A stretch of DNA of 64,000 bases from NCBI RefSeq assembly GCF_036226885.1, contig NZ_CP109027.1:3658001-3722000 (forward strand). Direction: 5' to 3'. The position numbers and the translations under genes were made by a program. The stretch comes from Streptomyces sp. NBC_00663. GTDB taxonomy: Bacteria > Actinomycetota > Actinomycetes > Streptomycetales > Streptomycetaceae. The notes below the pieces were generated by a model. It was not told the DNA's origin. It searched no databases and worked only from the letters and a program-made list of their open reading frames with translations. Below, one piece after another: positions 7,795 to 15,462 of the stretch. Position 1 is the stretch's first letter. Each line of letters begins with the position of its first letter.

Positions 7795-9129
7795 TCACAG
7801 CTCCCCCATCCGCCGGATGACGGGAGCCACCCGCTGCACCCCGTGCCGGTACGCCCCCCGAGCCGCCCGCCGCACGATCTGCCGAACCGGCCCCGGCTCC
7901 TTGTCCGCGGCGGGAGCCCCCGGCAGCGGACTGCCGTCCGGGCCCAGGTGGTGGCGCGCGAGGATGCCGGGCAGATAGCCGGGCGCGGTCGCGGGCGTGT
8001 AGTACGGGGTCAGCGGCGGCATGCCCGCCGGGCGGCCCAGGAGCTTGGTGATCCGCTCCCGCGCCGCGTCGAAGGCGGTCGCGTACGACCCGTCCGCCAC
8101 GACCCCCTGCCGGGCCACCCACTCCGCGTCCGGCGACGGCCGGTGCCCGTCGTCCAGCTGGTCCCAGGAGGCGAGGCAGCCGGAGCCGACGAAGTGGTGG
8201 TTGCCGAGGACTTCGCGTACACCCAGGTCGGTCAGAATCACCGTCGGGATACGCCGGTGCAGGGACTCCAGGGCCGCCGTCGAGCTGATGGTGACCAGCA
8301 GATCCGTCCGGTCCAGAACCTCGCCCATGTTGCCGTACACCAGCCGGAAGTTGGCCGGCGGAGCGAGCCTTTGGACCAGCTTCTGGTAGGGCTGCTCCTC
8401 GATGTGCGTGGTGTGCTCCCCCGGCTTGGAGCGCAGCTTCAGCAGCACCTCGCGTTCCGGGTGCAACCGGGCGTGCTGGATCAGCCGGTTGAGCAGATAC
8501 GTACGGTCCTTGCGGCTGTCCGGCACGGACGGCTGGACGGCGAAGACGACCGTGTACGGGTCGTGCTCACCCTCGTAGGCCGCACCGCCGAGGAACGGCA
8601 GCGCCACCTCCGTCACCGCCGAGGCGTCGGCGCCGACCCCCTCGTACACGGACCGGAAACGCTCCGCGTCCTGGCGGGAGTTGGCGAGGACCAGGTCGGC
8701 CCCGTGCCGCAGCAGCAGTCCGTCGGCGAGCTTCTCGTAGACGACGCCGACATAGCCGGTGACGACGACAGGACGCTCGGCGCGGCCCTCCCACACGCGC
8801 TTCAGGCCGTGCAGCATCGCCTGGACGCCACCGCCGACGAGGGCGAGCACGACGATGTCGTACGGCTCCTCGGCCATGGCCCGCAGGAACTCCACCGACG
8901 TCACCTCGCGCAGCGACTCGGCCTCGACCCCGACCTCCGCCAGCTGGCGGGGGGTGGGCGTGGCCCGGCCGCGCAGCAGGAAGCCGCTCAGGGAGAGGGC
9001 GTCTTGCGCGGAGTCGCGCGGTGCGATGCGATGAGCGGTGAGGGCACCCCATTTCCAGCGGGTGTCGGAGTCCGCGAGAACCGCGATTCGCAGCGGCGTC
9101 GTTGTAGTTGCTGGCGTACTTGCTGGCAC
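7795..9129 (-). CDS. DUF6716 putative glycosyltransferase
   Basis: The 444-residue product matches what I know as the DUF6716 putative glycosyltransferase family of actinomycete surface-polymer loci. It has a GT-B-like build: an N-terminal Rossmann-type half (RIAVLADSDTRWKWG, IVVLALVGGG, VVVTGYVGV) and a C-terminal half with VLLKLRSKPGEHTTH and the nucleotide-binding-like TISSTAALESLHR. The C-terminus is basic (RRAARGAYRHG), suggesting membrane-surface contact. The GTG at 9129 is preferred because TAGCGT lies exactly 7 nt upstream; a TTG at 9150 would fall upstream of that promoter. It is divergent from the GT2 gene across a 198-bp shared regulatory region. Confidence 0.72.
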   Translation of the reverse strand: MPASTPATTTTPLRIAVLADSDTRWKWGALTAHRIAPRDSAQDALSLSGFLLRGRATPTPRQLAEVGVEAESLREVTSVEFLRAMAEEPYDIVVLALVGGGVQAMLHGLKRVWEGRAERPVVVTGYVGVVYEKLADGLLLRHGADLVLANSRQDAERFRSVYEGVGADASAVTEVALPFLGGAAYEGEHDPYTVVFAVQPSVPDSRKDRTYLLNRLIQHARLHPEREVLLKLRSKPGEHTTHIEEQPYQKLVQRLAPPANFRLVYGNMGEVLDRTDLLVTISSTAALESLHRRIPTVILTDLGVREVLGNHHFVGSGCLASWDQLDDGHRPSPDAEWVARQGVVADGSYATAFDAARERITKLLGRPAGMPPLTPYYTPATAPGYLPGILARHHLGPDGSPLPGAPAADKEPGPVRQIVRRAARGAYRHGVQRVAPVIRRMGEL

Positions 9130-9136
9130 GAAGAAG

Positions 9137-9142
9137 ACGCTA
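9137..9142 (-). promoter_or_regulatory. -10 box TAGCGT, leaderless start of the DUF6716 gene
   Basis: TAGCGT on the minus strand ends 7 nt before the GTG at 9129. The divergent GT2 gene has the identical hexamer at the identical distance. An alternative -35/-10 pair (TTGATT, 17 nt, TAGAAA) overlaps just upstream. Confidence 0.5.
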
Positions 9143-9172
9143 GGAAGCAATTTCTAGGTGCGGCCCAACCGC

Positions 9173-9191
9173 GAATCAACGAAAAGTTAAC
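9173..9191 (-). promoter_or_regulatory. Shared GTTrAACTTTTxGTTGAT element, copy 2
   Basis: On the minus strand this reads GTTAACTTTTCGTTGATTC. It ends 30 nt upstream of the TAGCGT box and closely matches the element at 2793-2810. It sits in the shared divergent promoter region of the glycopolymer cluster. Confidence 0.45.
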
Positions 9192-9314
9192 AACAGCCCA
9201 CCGAGAACCGAACTGGCCCGCCAAAGCCCGGGAAGTTCATGGGATGCACCATTCCGACACATCGAGTTCACCCCCCGTACCCTCGGCGTCAAGTTGCCCT
9301 GTCGGACGGCCTTC

Positions 9315-9320
9315 TAGCGT
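9315..9320 (+). promoter_or_regulatory. -10 box TAGCGT, leaderless start of the GT2 gene
   Basis: TAGCGT is followed by 7 nt and then the GTG at 9328, with no Shine-Dalgarno sequence. It mirrors the divergent promoter at 9137-9142. TTGCCC at 9294-9299 is a weak -35 candidate. Confidence 0.5.
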
Positions 9321-9327
9321 TTCGCAG

Positions 9328-10314
9328 GTGCCAAAGCTCTCCGTGATCGTGCCGTTCTACAACGTGCAGCAATACGCCCCGGACACCCTCAGAAGTCTGC
9401 GGCTCAACGCCCGGAGCGACTTCGAGTTCATCCTCGTCGACGACAAATCGAAGGATGAAACGCCCGCCATTCTCGAACGGGCAGCCGAGTCGCTTTCCGA
9501 TGTCGCGCAGGTGAGATATATCCGCCATGAGACGAACGGAGGTCTCGCGACCGCCCGCAACACGGGACTGGACGCGGCGACCGGCGAGTACCTCACCTTC
9601 CTGGACGGCGACGACTGGCTCGCGCCGGGCTATTTCGCCGAGCTGGTGGCCGCCATCGAGGGGCTGGGCTGCGACTTCGTGCGCACCGACCATGTCCAGG
9701 CGACCGCCCGCGCCCGGTCCGTGCACCGGGCCCCCGTCGGACTGCGCGGGGAGGTGCTGAACCCGCGCGAGGCGATCCTGCCCGCCGACCGGACGACGTC
9801 CGTGGACTACGCGTACGCCTGGGCGGGGGCCTATCACCGCCGGCTGCTCGACAAGGGTCTGCTGCACTTCACGGACGGGCTGCGGACCGCCGAGGACCGG
9901 CCCTGGATCTGGAAGCTGCACCGCGAGGCCGAGTCGTTCGCCGTGGTGAGCCTGCTGGGCGTGTTCTACCGGCGTGGGGTGGCCTCCTCGCTCACGCAGA
10001 TCGGTGACGCCCGTCAGCTGGACTTCATCCGCGCCTTCGACCAGGTCGTCGAGGAGACCGCGCAGGACCCGGACGCCGACCGGCTGCTGCCGAAGGCCGT
10101 GCGCACGTACTGCGCGATCATCGCCCACCACCTCTCCGACGAGTCCAAGTGGGAGCCGGCCGTCGCCAAGGAGCTGCGGACCCGCAGTGCGGCGGCGATA
10201 AGGCGGATGCCGCAGGACATGCTCGGCGACGTACTCGACACGATGGACCTGCGCCGCTCCTCCAAGCTGCGACGGCTGCGGCGCAAGGTCACCACAGCGA
10301 AGGCGGCCGCGTGA
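9328..10314 (+). CDS. GT2 family glycosyltransferase
   Basis: The 328-residue protein is a GT-A fold family 2 transferase. It shows KLSVIVPFYNVQQYAPDTL at the N-terminus, ILVDDKSKDETP near residue 35, NGGLATARNTG near 70, and the metal-binding GEYLTFLDGDDW near 85-100. A YAWAGAYHRRLL segment and TAEDRPWIWKLH form the acceptor-side region. It lacks membrane segments. It probably adds a neutral sugar in polymer assembly. I chose the GTG at 9328 because it follows a -10 box and begins right at the first strand of the fold; upstream in-frame sequence looks non-coding. The stop overlaps the next start (ATG at 10314), indicating translational coupling. Confidence 0.87.
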   Translation: MPKLSVIVPFYNVQQYAPDTLRSLRLNARSDFEFILVDDKSKDETPAILERAAESLSDVAQVRYIRHETNGGLATARNTGLDAATGEYLTFLDGDDWLAPGYFAELVAAIEGLGCDFVRTDHVQATARARSVHRAPVGLRGEVLNPREAILPADRTTSVDYAYAWAGAYHRRLLDKGLLHFTDGLRTAEDRPWIWKLHREAESFAVVSLLGVFYRRGVASSLTQIGDARQLDFIRAFDQVVEETAQDPDADRLLPKAVRTYCAIIAHHLSDESKWEPAVAKELRTRSAAAIRRMPQDMLGDVLDTMDLRRSSKLRRLRRKVTTAKAAA

Positions 10315-11666
10315 TGGCAGGGATCGCAGGGAACAGCTCGCGTACGACCCAGATCTTCTGCGCGTCCACGCTGTACGGGGCGGCCACGCTCGCCGCCGCC
10401 GTCGACTCCGACCTCTTCGACGAGGCCGAACGCCGGGTGCTGCTGGTGTTCAACAACTCGGCGACCCCGGAGACCACGCTCCCGCTCGACCGGATGCCCG
10501 GCTTCGAGCCGCTGCGGGCCCACTTCGACGCGGTGCTGTCCTGGAACGAGGCCATCCACCCCTTCCACCCCGGCGCCTGGACCCCGCGCGCCGACGACAT
10601 CCCGCTCTTCGAGCGCTATCTGCGGCTGCTGTGGGGTCTCGGGGACGACCGGGTGGAGCTGGTCCTGGAGTCCATCCAGGTCACCCCCGCGCTGACCGTG
10701 GCCCAGCTGTTCACCGGCGCCCCCGTGCATGTCTACGCGGACGGCCTGATGAGCTACGGCCCCACCCGCAACAAGCTCGACCCACTGGTCGGCACGCGCG
10801 TGCGCCGCCTGCTGCACCTGGACCTGGTGCCGGGCCTGACTCCCCTGCTGCTGACCGAGTTCGACGTGCCCGCGCAGGTCGTGCCGTCGGGCGCGTTCCT
10901 GAAGGTGCTCAGCGAACTCGCGGATCACGTCCCGGACTTGCCGGTGCTCCCCGCCGACTCGGCACTGCTCCTCGGCCAGTATCTGTCGGCGCTGACCATC
11001 CTCTCCGCGAAGGAGGAGGAGGATCTGCATGTGCGGATGCTGCGCGGCGCGGTCGAACGCGGGCACCGTTGCGTCGTGTTCAAGCCGCACCCCACCGCAC
11101 CGGCCCGCTTCAGCCGCGCGCTGGAGACCGAGGCGGAGAGGCTGGGCGTCGACCTCACCGTCCTCGACACCCCCGTCCTCGCCGAGGTGCTGTTCGAGAA
11201 GGCCCGCCCCGGGCTGGTCGTCGGCTGCTTCTCCACGGCCCTGTTCACGGCCGCCGAGTTCTACGGCCTCCCGGTCGCCCGCGTCGGCACCGAACCCCTC
11301 CTGGACCGCCTCACGCCCTACCAGAACAGCAACCGCGTCCCGGTGGTGCTGGCCGACGCGGTCCTGCCGGACCTGGAGCAGCGCGAGAACGAAGCCCCGC
11401 TCCCCACGGACGAGCTGAACGACCTGATCACCGCGGTCGGTTTCACCCAGCAGGACCGCATCTACCCGGCCCGGCGCGCGACGGCGGAGAAATACCTCGC
11501 CCAGCATCTGCGCCCGCGCACCCAGCGCTACTTCAGGAAGAAGCGCCTCACCTCCCTGGGCCTGCCCGGCGGCATCCCGGAGCGCCTGGCGTTCCTGCCG
11601 CACAACTCCACGGCCCGCCGGGTCGTACGGCGGGCCAAGGCGCTGAAGAAGGCCGTGAAGCGCTGA
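10314..11666 (+). CDS. Polysialyltransferase-family (PF07388-like) glycosyltransferase
   Basis: The 450-residue product resembles bacterial alpha-2,8-polysialyltransferase-type GT-B enzymes. It begins TTQIFCASTLYGAATLAAAV, has VVFKPHPTAPARF near residue 260 (the basic HP-type motif that binds CMP-sugar in that family) and VVGCFSTALFTAAEFYG near 305 (the Ser/Thr motif). VYADGLMSYGP near 145 is also family-like. The C-terminus is strongly basic, consistent with a membrane surface. Given neuA and neuB nearby, a CMP-Kdn donor is a reasonable inference but is not proven. The ATG overlaps the GT2 stop by one base; a GTG one codon earlier is equally possible. Confidence 0.75.
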   Translation: MAGIAGNSSRTTQIFCASTLYGAATLAAAVDSDLFDEAERRVLLVFNNSATPETTLPLDRMPGFEPLRAHFDAVLSWNEAIHPFHPGAWTPRADDIPLFERYLRLLWGLGDDRVELVLESIQVTPALTVAQLFTGAPVHVYADGLMSYGPTRNKLDPLVGTRVRRLLHLDLVPGLTPLLLTEFDVPAQVVPSGAFLKVLSELADHVPDLPVLPADSALLLGQYLSALTILSAKEEEDLHVRMLRGAVERGHRCVVFKPHPTAPARFSRALETEAERLGVDLTVLDTPVLAEVLFEKARPGLVVGCFSTALFTAAEFYGLPVARVGTEPLLDRLTPYQNSNRVPVVLADAVLPDLEQRENEAPLPTDELNDLITAVGFTQQDRIYPARRATAEKYLAQHLRPRTQRYFRKKRLTSLGLPGGIPERLAFLPHNSTARRVVRRAKALKKAVKR

Positions 11667-11721
11667 GCGAACCAGGAATGAACTCCCCGCAAAGGGCATG
11701 GAAATGCGGCCCAATCATCGA

Positions 11722-11769
11722 GTTACTCCGTTGATTCAATGGTGATGCGGTGTCCGAGGTCCCTAGGAT
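11722..11769 (+). promoter_or_regulatory. Partial shared element plus -10 box TAGGAT
   Basis: GTTACTCCGTTGATTC (11722-11737) partly matches the elements at 9173 and 2793. It is followed 26 nt later by TAGGAT (11764-11769), a good -10. The leader to the ATG at 11805 is about 30 nt and includes GTGAGG. Confidence 0.4.
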
Positions 11770-11804
11770 CACGGGCACCGCTCTCCGAATCCCGTGAGGC
11801 CCTC

Positions 11805-12773
11805 ATGACGAAGCTCGGCCGGCTCTACTCCCTCTTCGACAGTGTCGAGCTGCCGGAGGACCTGCCCTACACCCAGTGCAGCAGCTGGGAGCTCCAGTTC
11901 CTGTACCTGGTCGGCCGGCACCACCTCACGGGGCAGGGCCGGATCGTCGAACTCGGCTCCGGGGGCGGCGGATCGACGTACGCCCTCGCGCTCGGGCTGA
12001 GTGAGAGCCCCGTGTTCGACACACGGAAGGGCCGGCTGCACGCGTACGACTTCTTCCGCGTCGGCAAGGGCACGTTCGCCTCGGAGAAGTTCTTCGACTC
12101 CGGTCACAAGCCGGCCGACGACAACTCCTTCCTGGACGACTTCAAGCGGCGCCTCGGCCCCTTCCTGCCCTTCCTGGAGATTCACGCCGGTGACCTGTGG
12201 CAGACCTCGGACCCCGAGGACACCACCCCGGTGGAGTTCCTGCACATCGACATCGCCAAGACGGCCCGGGTCTTCCGCTGCGTCTCGGAGCGGTTCCTGA
12301 GCCGGATGCGGCCCGGCACGGTCGTCCTGCACCAGGACTTCGCCGGGCCCCGGCTGCCGTGGCTGCACCACAGCACCGGCGCGTTGCTGCCGTACATCGA
12401 GATCGCCGGGCCGCCGATCCGCTCCACGCTCGCCTTCGAGGTGACGAAGCCGGTCCCGGCGGACGTCCTCAAGCGGATCACCGAGGACGACTACACGGTC
12501 GACGAGAAGCTCGCGCTCATCTCCGCCGTCCAGGAGAAGATCGACCGCGACCACACCGACGGCATCCCCTTCAAGTCCGTCCTGGAACTGTCCAAGGCGT
12601 ACGTCGCCCATTACGACGGCCAGCACCGGCGCGCCTGGTCCCTGGCCAAGCCGCTGCGGTCGGACGCGTACTTGAGCCGCACCCGGGCCGATCACTTCGA
12701 GCAGCTGAAGAAGGCGTACGACAGCGAGCCGTCGTTCCTGGACAAGCTGGTGCGCAGGACCGTCGGCCGCTGA
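11805..12773 (+). CDS. Methyltransferase-like protein of the glycopolymer cluster
   Basis: The 322-residue product has a class I methyltransferase core: GRIVELGSGGGGSTYALALG near residue 45 (SAM loop), LHAYDFFRVGKG near 75, VEFLHIDIAKTARVFR near 145, and GTVVLHQDFAGPRLPWLHH, like the HxD/DD segments of Methyltransf_24/TylF-type sugar O-methyltransferases. The C-terminal 100 residues are helical. A role in O-methylating a polymer sugar is inferred from this and from its place among the transferases. The ATG at 11805 has TGAGG 5 nt upstream and its own promoter. A second, distantly similar protein lies at 18321. Confidence 0.75.
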   Translation: MTKLGRLYSLFDSVELPEDLPYTQCSSWELQFLYLVGRHHLTGQGRIVELGSGGGGSTYALALGLSESPVFDTRKGRLHAYDFFRVGKGTFASEKFFDSGHKPADDNSFLDDFKRRLGPFLPFLEIHAGDLWQTSDPEDTTPVEFLHIDIAKTARVFRCVSERFLSRMRPGTVVLHQDFAGPRLPWLHHSTGALLPYIEIAGPPIRSTLAFEVTKPVPADVLKRITEDDYTVDEKLALISAVQEKIDRDHTDGIPFKSVLELSKAYVAHYDGQHRRAWSLAKPLRSDAYLSRTRADHFEQLKKAYDSEPSFLDKLVRRTVGR

Positions 12774-12783
12774 TGATGGGCCG

Positions 12784-13092
12784 ATGGACACGGATGCGGC
12801 GGTAGCGGCGGGCTGGCGGAAGGCGCGGGCCGACGGGCGCGTACGGGACGAGTTGCTGGACCTGGCCTACGCGGAACCGCGGCTGCGGCGCCGGTACCCG
12901 TGGATCGGGATGGGTGAGCTGCACTTCAGCCGCACCACCGAGTACCCGTGGACCTGGGACGCCCGCTTCGTCCTGTCCGAGTACGGGGGCACCTACTTCG
13001 TGCTGGGCCCGACCCGGCAGGACGTGGTGGGCCGGGTGGAGACGGCACGGGAGGCCATCGACCTGGTGCTGGCAAGCCTGCCCCAGGAGTGA
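12784..13092 (+). CDS. DUF6193-like small protein, 102 aa
   Basis: The product contains RRRYPWIGMGELHFSRTTEYPW, close to the core I associate with the DUF6193 family, which turns up in actinomycete natural-product loci but has no known biochemical role. There is no signal peptide or membrane segment; the Trp/Tyr-rich centre is flanked by helices. It begins 10 nt after the previous stop. GATGAT six nt upstream could be a leaderless promoter, otherwise it is cotranscribed with the methyltransferase-like gene. Confidence 0.65.
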   Translation: MDTDAAVAAGWRKARADGRVRDELLDLAYAEPRLRRRYPWIGMGELHFSRTTEYPWTWDARFVLSEYGGTYFVLGPTRQDVVGRVETAREAIDLVLASLPQE

Positions 13093-13096
13093 GAAA

Positions 13097-13122
13097 CGGG
13101 CCCCCTGTGCCATGGGGGCCCG
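13097..13122. terminator. Bidirectional hairpin between convergent genes
   Basis: CGGGCCCCC (13097-13105) pairs perfectly with 13114-13122 across an 8-nt loop, with an outer GAGA/TCTC flank. It lies between the stops at 13092 (+) and 13147 (-). Confidence 0.75.
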
Positions 13123-13146
13123 CGGTCTCTCAGCTCGCCGGGGGCA

Positions 13147-15462
13147 TCAGCCCAGGATCACCCGCAGGTCGGCCGCGTTCGCCTCGGTGACCTTCCACAG
13201 TTCCTGCTGGCGGCCGTGGACGTCGGCGACCGTCTTGGCGTGGTCGGCGAGGAGGTCCTTAGCGCGTTCGACCAGACGGGCGGCGAGATGGCGGTCGTGG
13301 ACCGAGACACCCCACTCCGGGCGCTCGATGTCCCGCAGGAAGTACGCCATCTTCGGGTGCGAGATCAGGCTGATGATCGGCGTGCCGAGCCCGAACGGGA
13401 TCATGCCGGCGTGGCCGCGCATGCCGATGACCAGCTTGGTGCGGGCGTACAGGTCGCGGATCTCGTCGTTCTCGAAGTCGTACATCGGGATGACGGGCAT
13501 CGAGATGCCGTGCTCGCGGCGCAGGTCGAAGGCGATCTTCTCGTCGTCGAGCGAGTGCGCCACGCACTTCACCTCGCCGAGCGCCCCCAGGTCACGTACG
13601 GCCTGGGCCATCTGGGCCAGGAAGTAGCCGTAGTCGTGGCCGAAGCGCAGGCCCGCGCGGTCGTAGGCGGCGTTGATGAGGATGGTGTCGTCGCGGCGGG
13701 CCGGGTCCTGCCAGCCGGCGACCAGCTGGCGCATGACCGTGGTCGGGCAGGGCTGGAAGCGGACCTTGTCGTGCAGGTGCGACGGCAGCATCGCACGGAC
13801 CTTGTCGATCGAGCCGTGGTTGCGCAGGCCGAAGAAGGCGGAACGCTCGACGAGTTGGAGCAGGGACTCGCGGAAGCGGTTGGCGCGGTAGGACTGGCCG
13901 TCGAAGGCGTTGAAGCCGACCGCGAAGACGGCGATGGGCACGTCGATGCGGTTCAGCAGGGCGTCCGGGACGTTCCACTGCCAGGCGCTGTTGCCGTTGG
14001 GCATGGTGTCCGGAATGAAGAGGCCGCCGCCACCGATCACCAGGCCTCGGCGGGCGTTCACGCGCTCCAGCGCCGCCTCGTCGAACAGCCGGTGGGCGTG
14101 GACGGAGTGCCAGCGGCGGGACGTGGTGTCCGGGCCGAAGGCGAGGCGGACGGTCTCCGGGAGGAGCTTGTCGCCCGCGTTGCCCTGCCGGTCCATGTAG
14201 AAGGCGACGTGCGCGAGTTGGTCCTCGGCGCTGCCCCGCTCCTGCGCGGGCACGGCGGCGGCCCGCTGGGCCCACAGCCGGCTCGACCGGTGCGTCGGGT
14301 CGACGGTGATGCCGGCGGTGGCGTACCGCAGCGCCTCGGTGTTGTCGCCGTGCACCCAGGCCATCTGGGCGAGCCGGGCGTAGGCGGTGGCGGCCCGGTT
14401 GGGGGCGGCGGTGGCCAGCAGCAGCTGGGCCTTGGCCTCCTCGTGGCGGGAGACGCTCATCAGGGCGTGGCCGAGGACCTCGTGCGGCCAGGCCTCGTCG
14501 AGGGGGATGCGGACACCGCTCAGGACGTCGACCGCGTCCTGGTAGTCGCCGTTCGCGATGTGCGCGGCGGCGACCTTGCGGGCCACCTCGACGTCGCCGG
14601 TGCGCTTGACGTGCGGGGTGCCGAAGTGGACGACGAGGTCGTGGTGGAGGCCGCCGCTGGACGCCAGATAGGCCGCCTGGAACTCGGCGTCGGACAGCTC
14701 GTACTCACGCCAGCGGTCCTCCGCCTGGCTGTACCCCGCCTCACCGCCCTGCCACGGCTTGTGGCGCCCGGTGAAGTGCAGGATCGCGGTGTCGTCCGGG
14801 ACGGGCAGGTCGCCCGACAGCCGCCGCTTGACGAAGTTGTAGCGCGGGTCGACGCGCACGAAGTCGCCGTCGAGGACGGCGTTGAGGATGCCCTGGTCGT
14901 GCTTGTCCAGCTCGTAGTCGCCGTCGCGCCCGCACTTGTCGAGCCGCGCGCAGAACTCGTCGCTCAGGTACTCGCGCTGGATGACCAGGAGCCCCGAGTT
15001 GAGCTTGTGCTGCCCGTAGAAGAACTGCGGGACGGCCGCCAACCCCTCGCGCAGCTCCAGGAGTTCGCGCAGATCACCGAGGACGACCATGTCGGTGTCG
15101 AGGGTGATGACGGTGTCGTACTCCCGGATCCGGAAGACATCCAGGATGAAGTACGCCTTGCGGACCAGGTAGTTGTCCTGGTCGCCCTTCTTGTACGCGT
15201 CGTAGTGCGTGTCGTTGACGCGCTTGAGGACGATCCGCGGGTGCAGGGCACGGATCCTGGCTATCGAGCCGGGGCGCAGATCGTCGTAGAGGACGACGAA
15301 GTCCTCGCACACACTCGGGTTGGACAGCGCGAGGCTCCTGAGCAGGGTCAGGAAGCCGGGCAGGTAGTTCTCGTCGACGTAGGACGCGAAGGCGATACGG
15401 CGCTTGCCGGTGAGGGCCTGGGCGTCCGTGACGGGAGCGGCGGTCAGGGTGGTCGTGGTCAT
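13147..15462 (-). CDS. Fusion of GT8 glycosyltransferase, TPR linker and pyruvyltransferase
   Basis: This 771-residue protein combines three parts. Residues about 20-270 are a GT-A family 8-type transferase with IAFASYVDENYLPGF, the metal-binding LDTDMVVLGD (DTD at 122-124) and ILHFTGRHKPW. Residues about 290-420 are alpha-helical TPR-like repeats (ARLAQMAWVHGDNTEALRYA). Residues about 430-771 are a polysaccharide pyruvyltransferase (CsaB/WcaK) domain with GNAGDKLLPE, VIGGGGLFIPD, YFLAQMAQAV, GMRGHAGMIPFGLGTPIISL. It could add a sugar and a pyruvate ketal to the same repeat unit. ATG at 15462 overlaps the stop of the GT29 gene (ATGA), so the two are coupled. The fusion is seen; joint substrate use is inferred. 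Confidence 0.85.
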   Translation of the reverse strand: MTTTTLTAAPVTDAQALTGKRRIAFASYVDENYLPGFLTLLRSLALSNPSVCEDFVVLYDDLRPGSIARIRALHPRIVLKRVNDTHYDAYKKGDQDNYLVRKAYFILDVFRIREYDTVITLDTDMVVLGDLRELLELREGLAAVPQFFYGQHKLNSGLLVIQREYLSDEFCARLDKCGRDGDYELDKHDQGILNAVLDGDFVRVDPRYNFVKRRLSGDLPVPDDTAILHFTGRHKPWQGGEAGYSQAEDRWREYELSDAEFQAAYLASSGGLHHDLVVHFGTPHVKRTGDVEVARKVAAAHIANGDYQDAVDVLSGVRIPLDEAWPHEVLGHALMSVSRHEEAKAQLLLATAAPNRAATAYARLAQMAWVHGDNTEALRYATAGITVDPTHRSSRLWAQRAAAVPAQERGSAEDQLAHVAFYMDRQGNAGDKLLPETVRLAFGPDTTSRRWHSVHAHRLFDEAALERVNARRGLVIGGGGLFIPDTMPNGNSAWQWNVPDALLNRIDVPIAVFAVGFNAFDGQSYRANRFRESLLQLVERSAFFGLRNHGSIDKVRAMLPSHLHDKVRFQPCPTTVMRQLVAGWQDPARRDDTILINAAYDRAGLRFGHDYGYFLAQMAQAVRDLGALGEVKCVAHSLDDEKIAFDLRREHGISMPVIPMYDFENDEIRDLYARTKLVIGMRGHAGMIPFGLGTPIISLISHPKMAYFLRDIERPEWGVSVHDRHLAARLVERAKDLLADHAKTVADVHGRQQELWKVTEANAADLRVILG

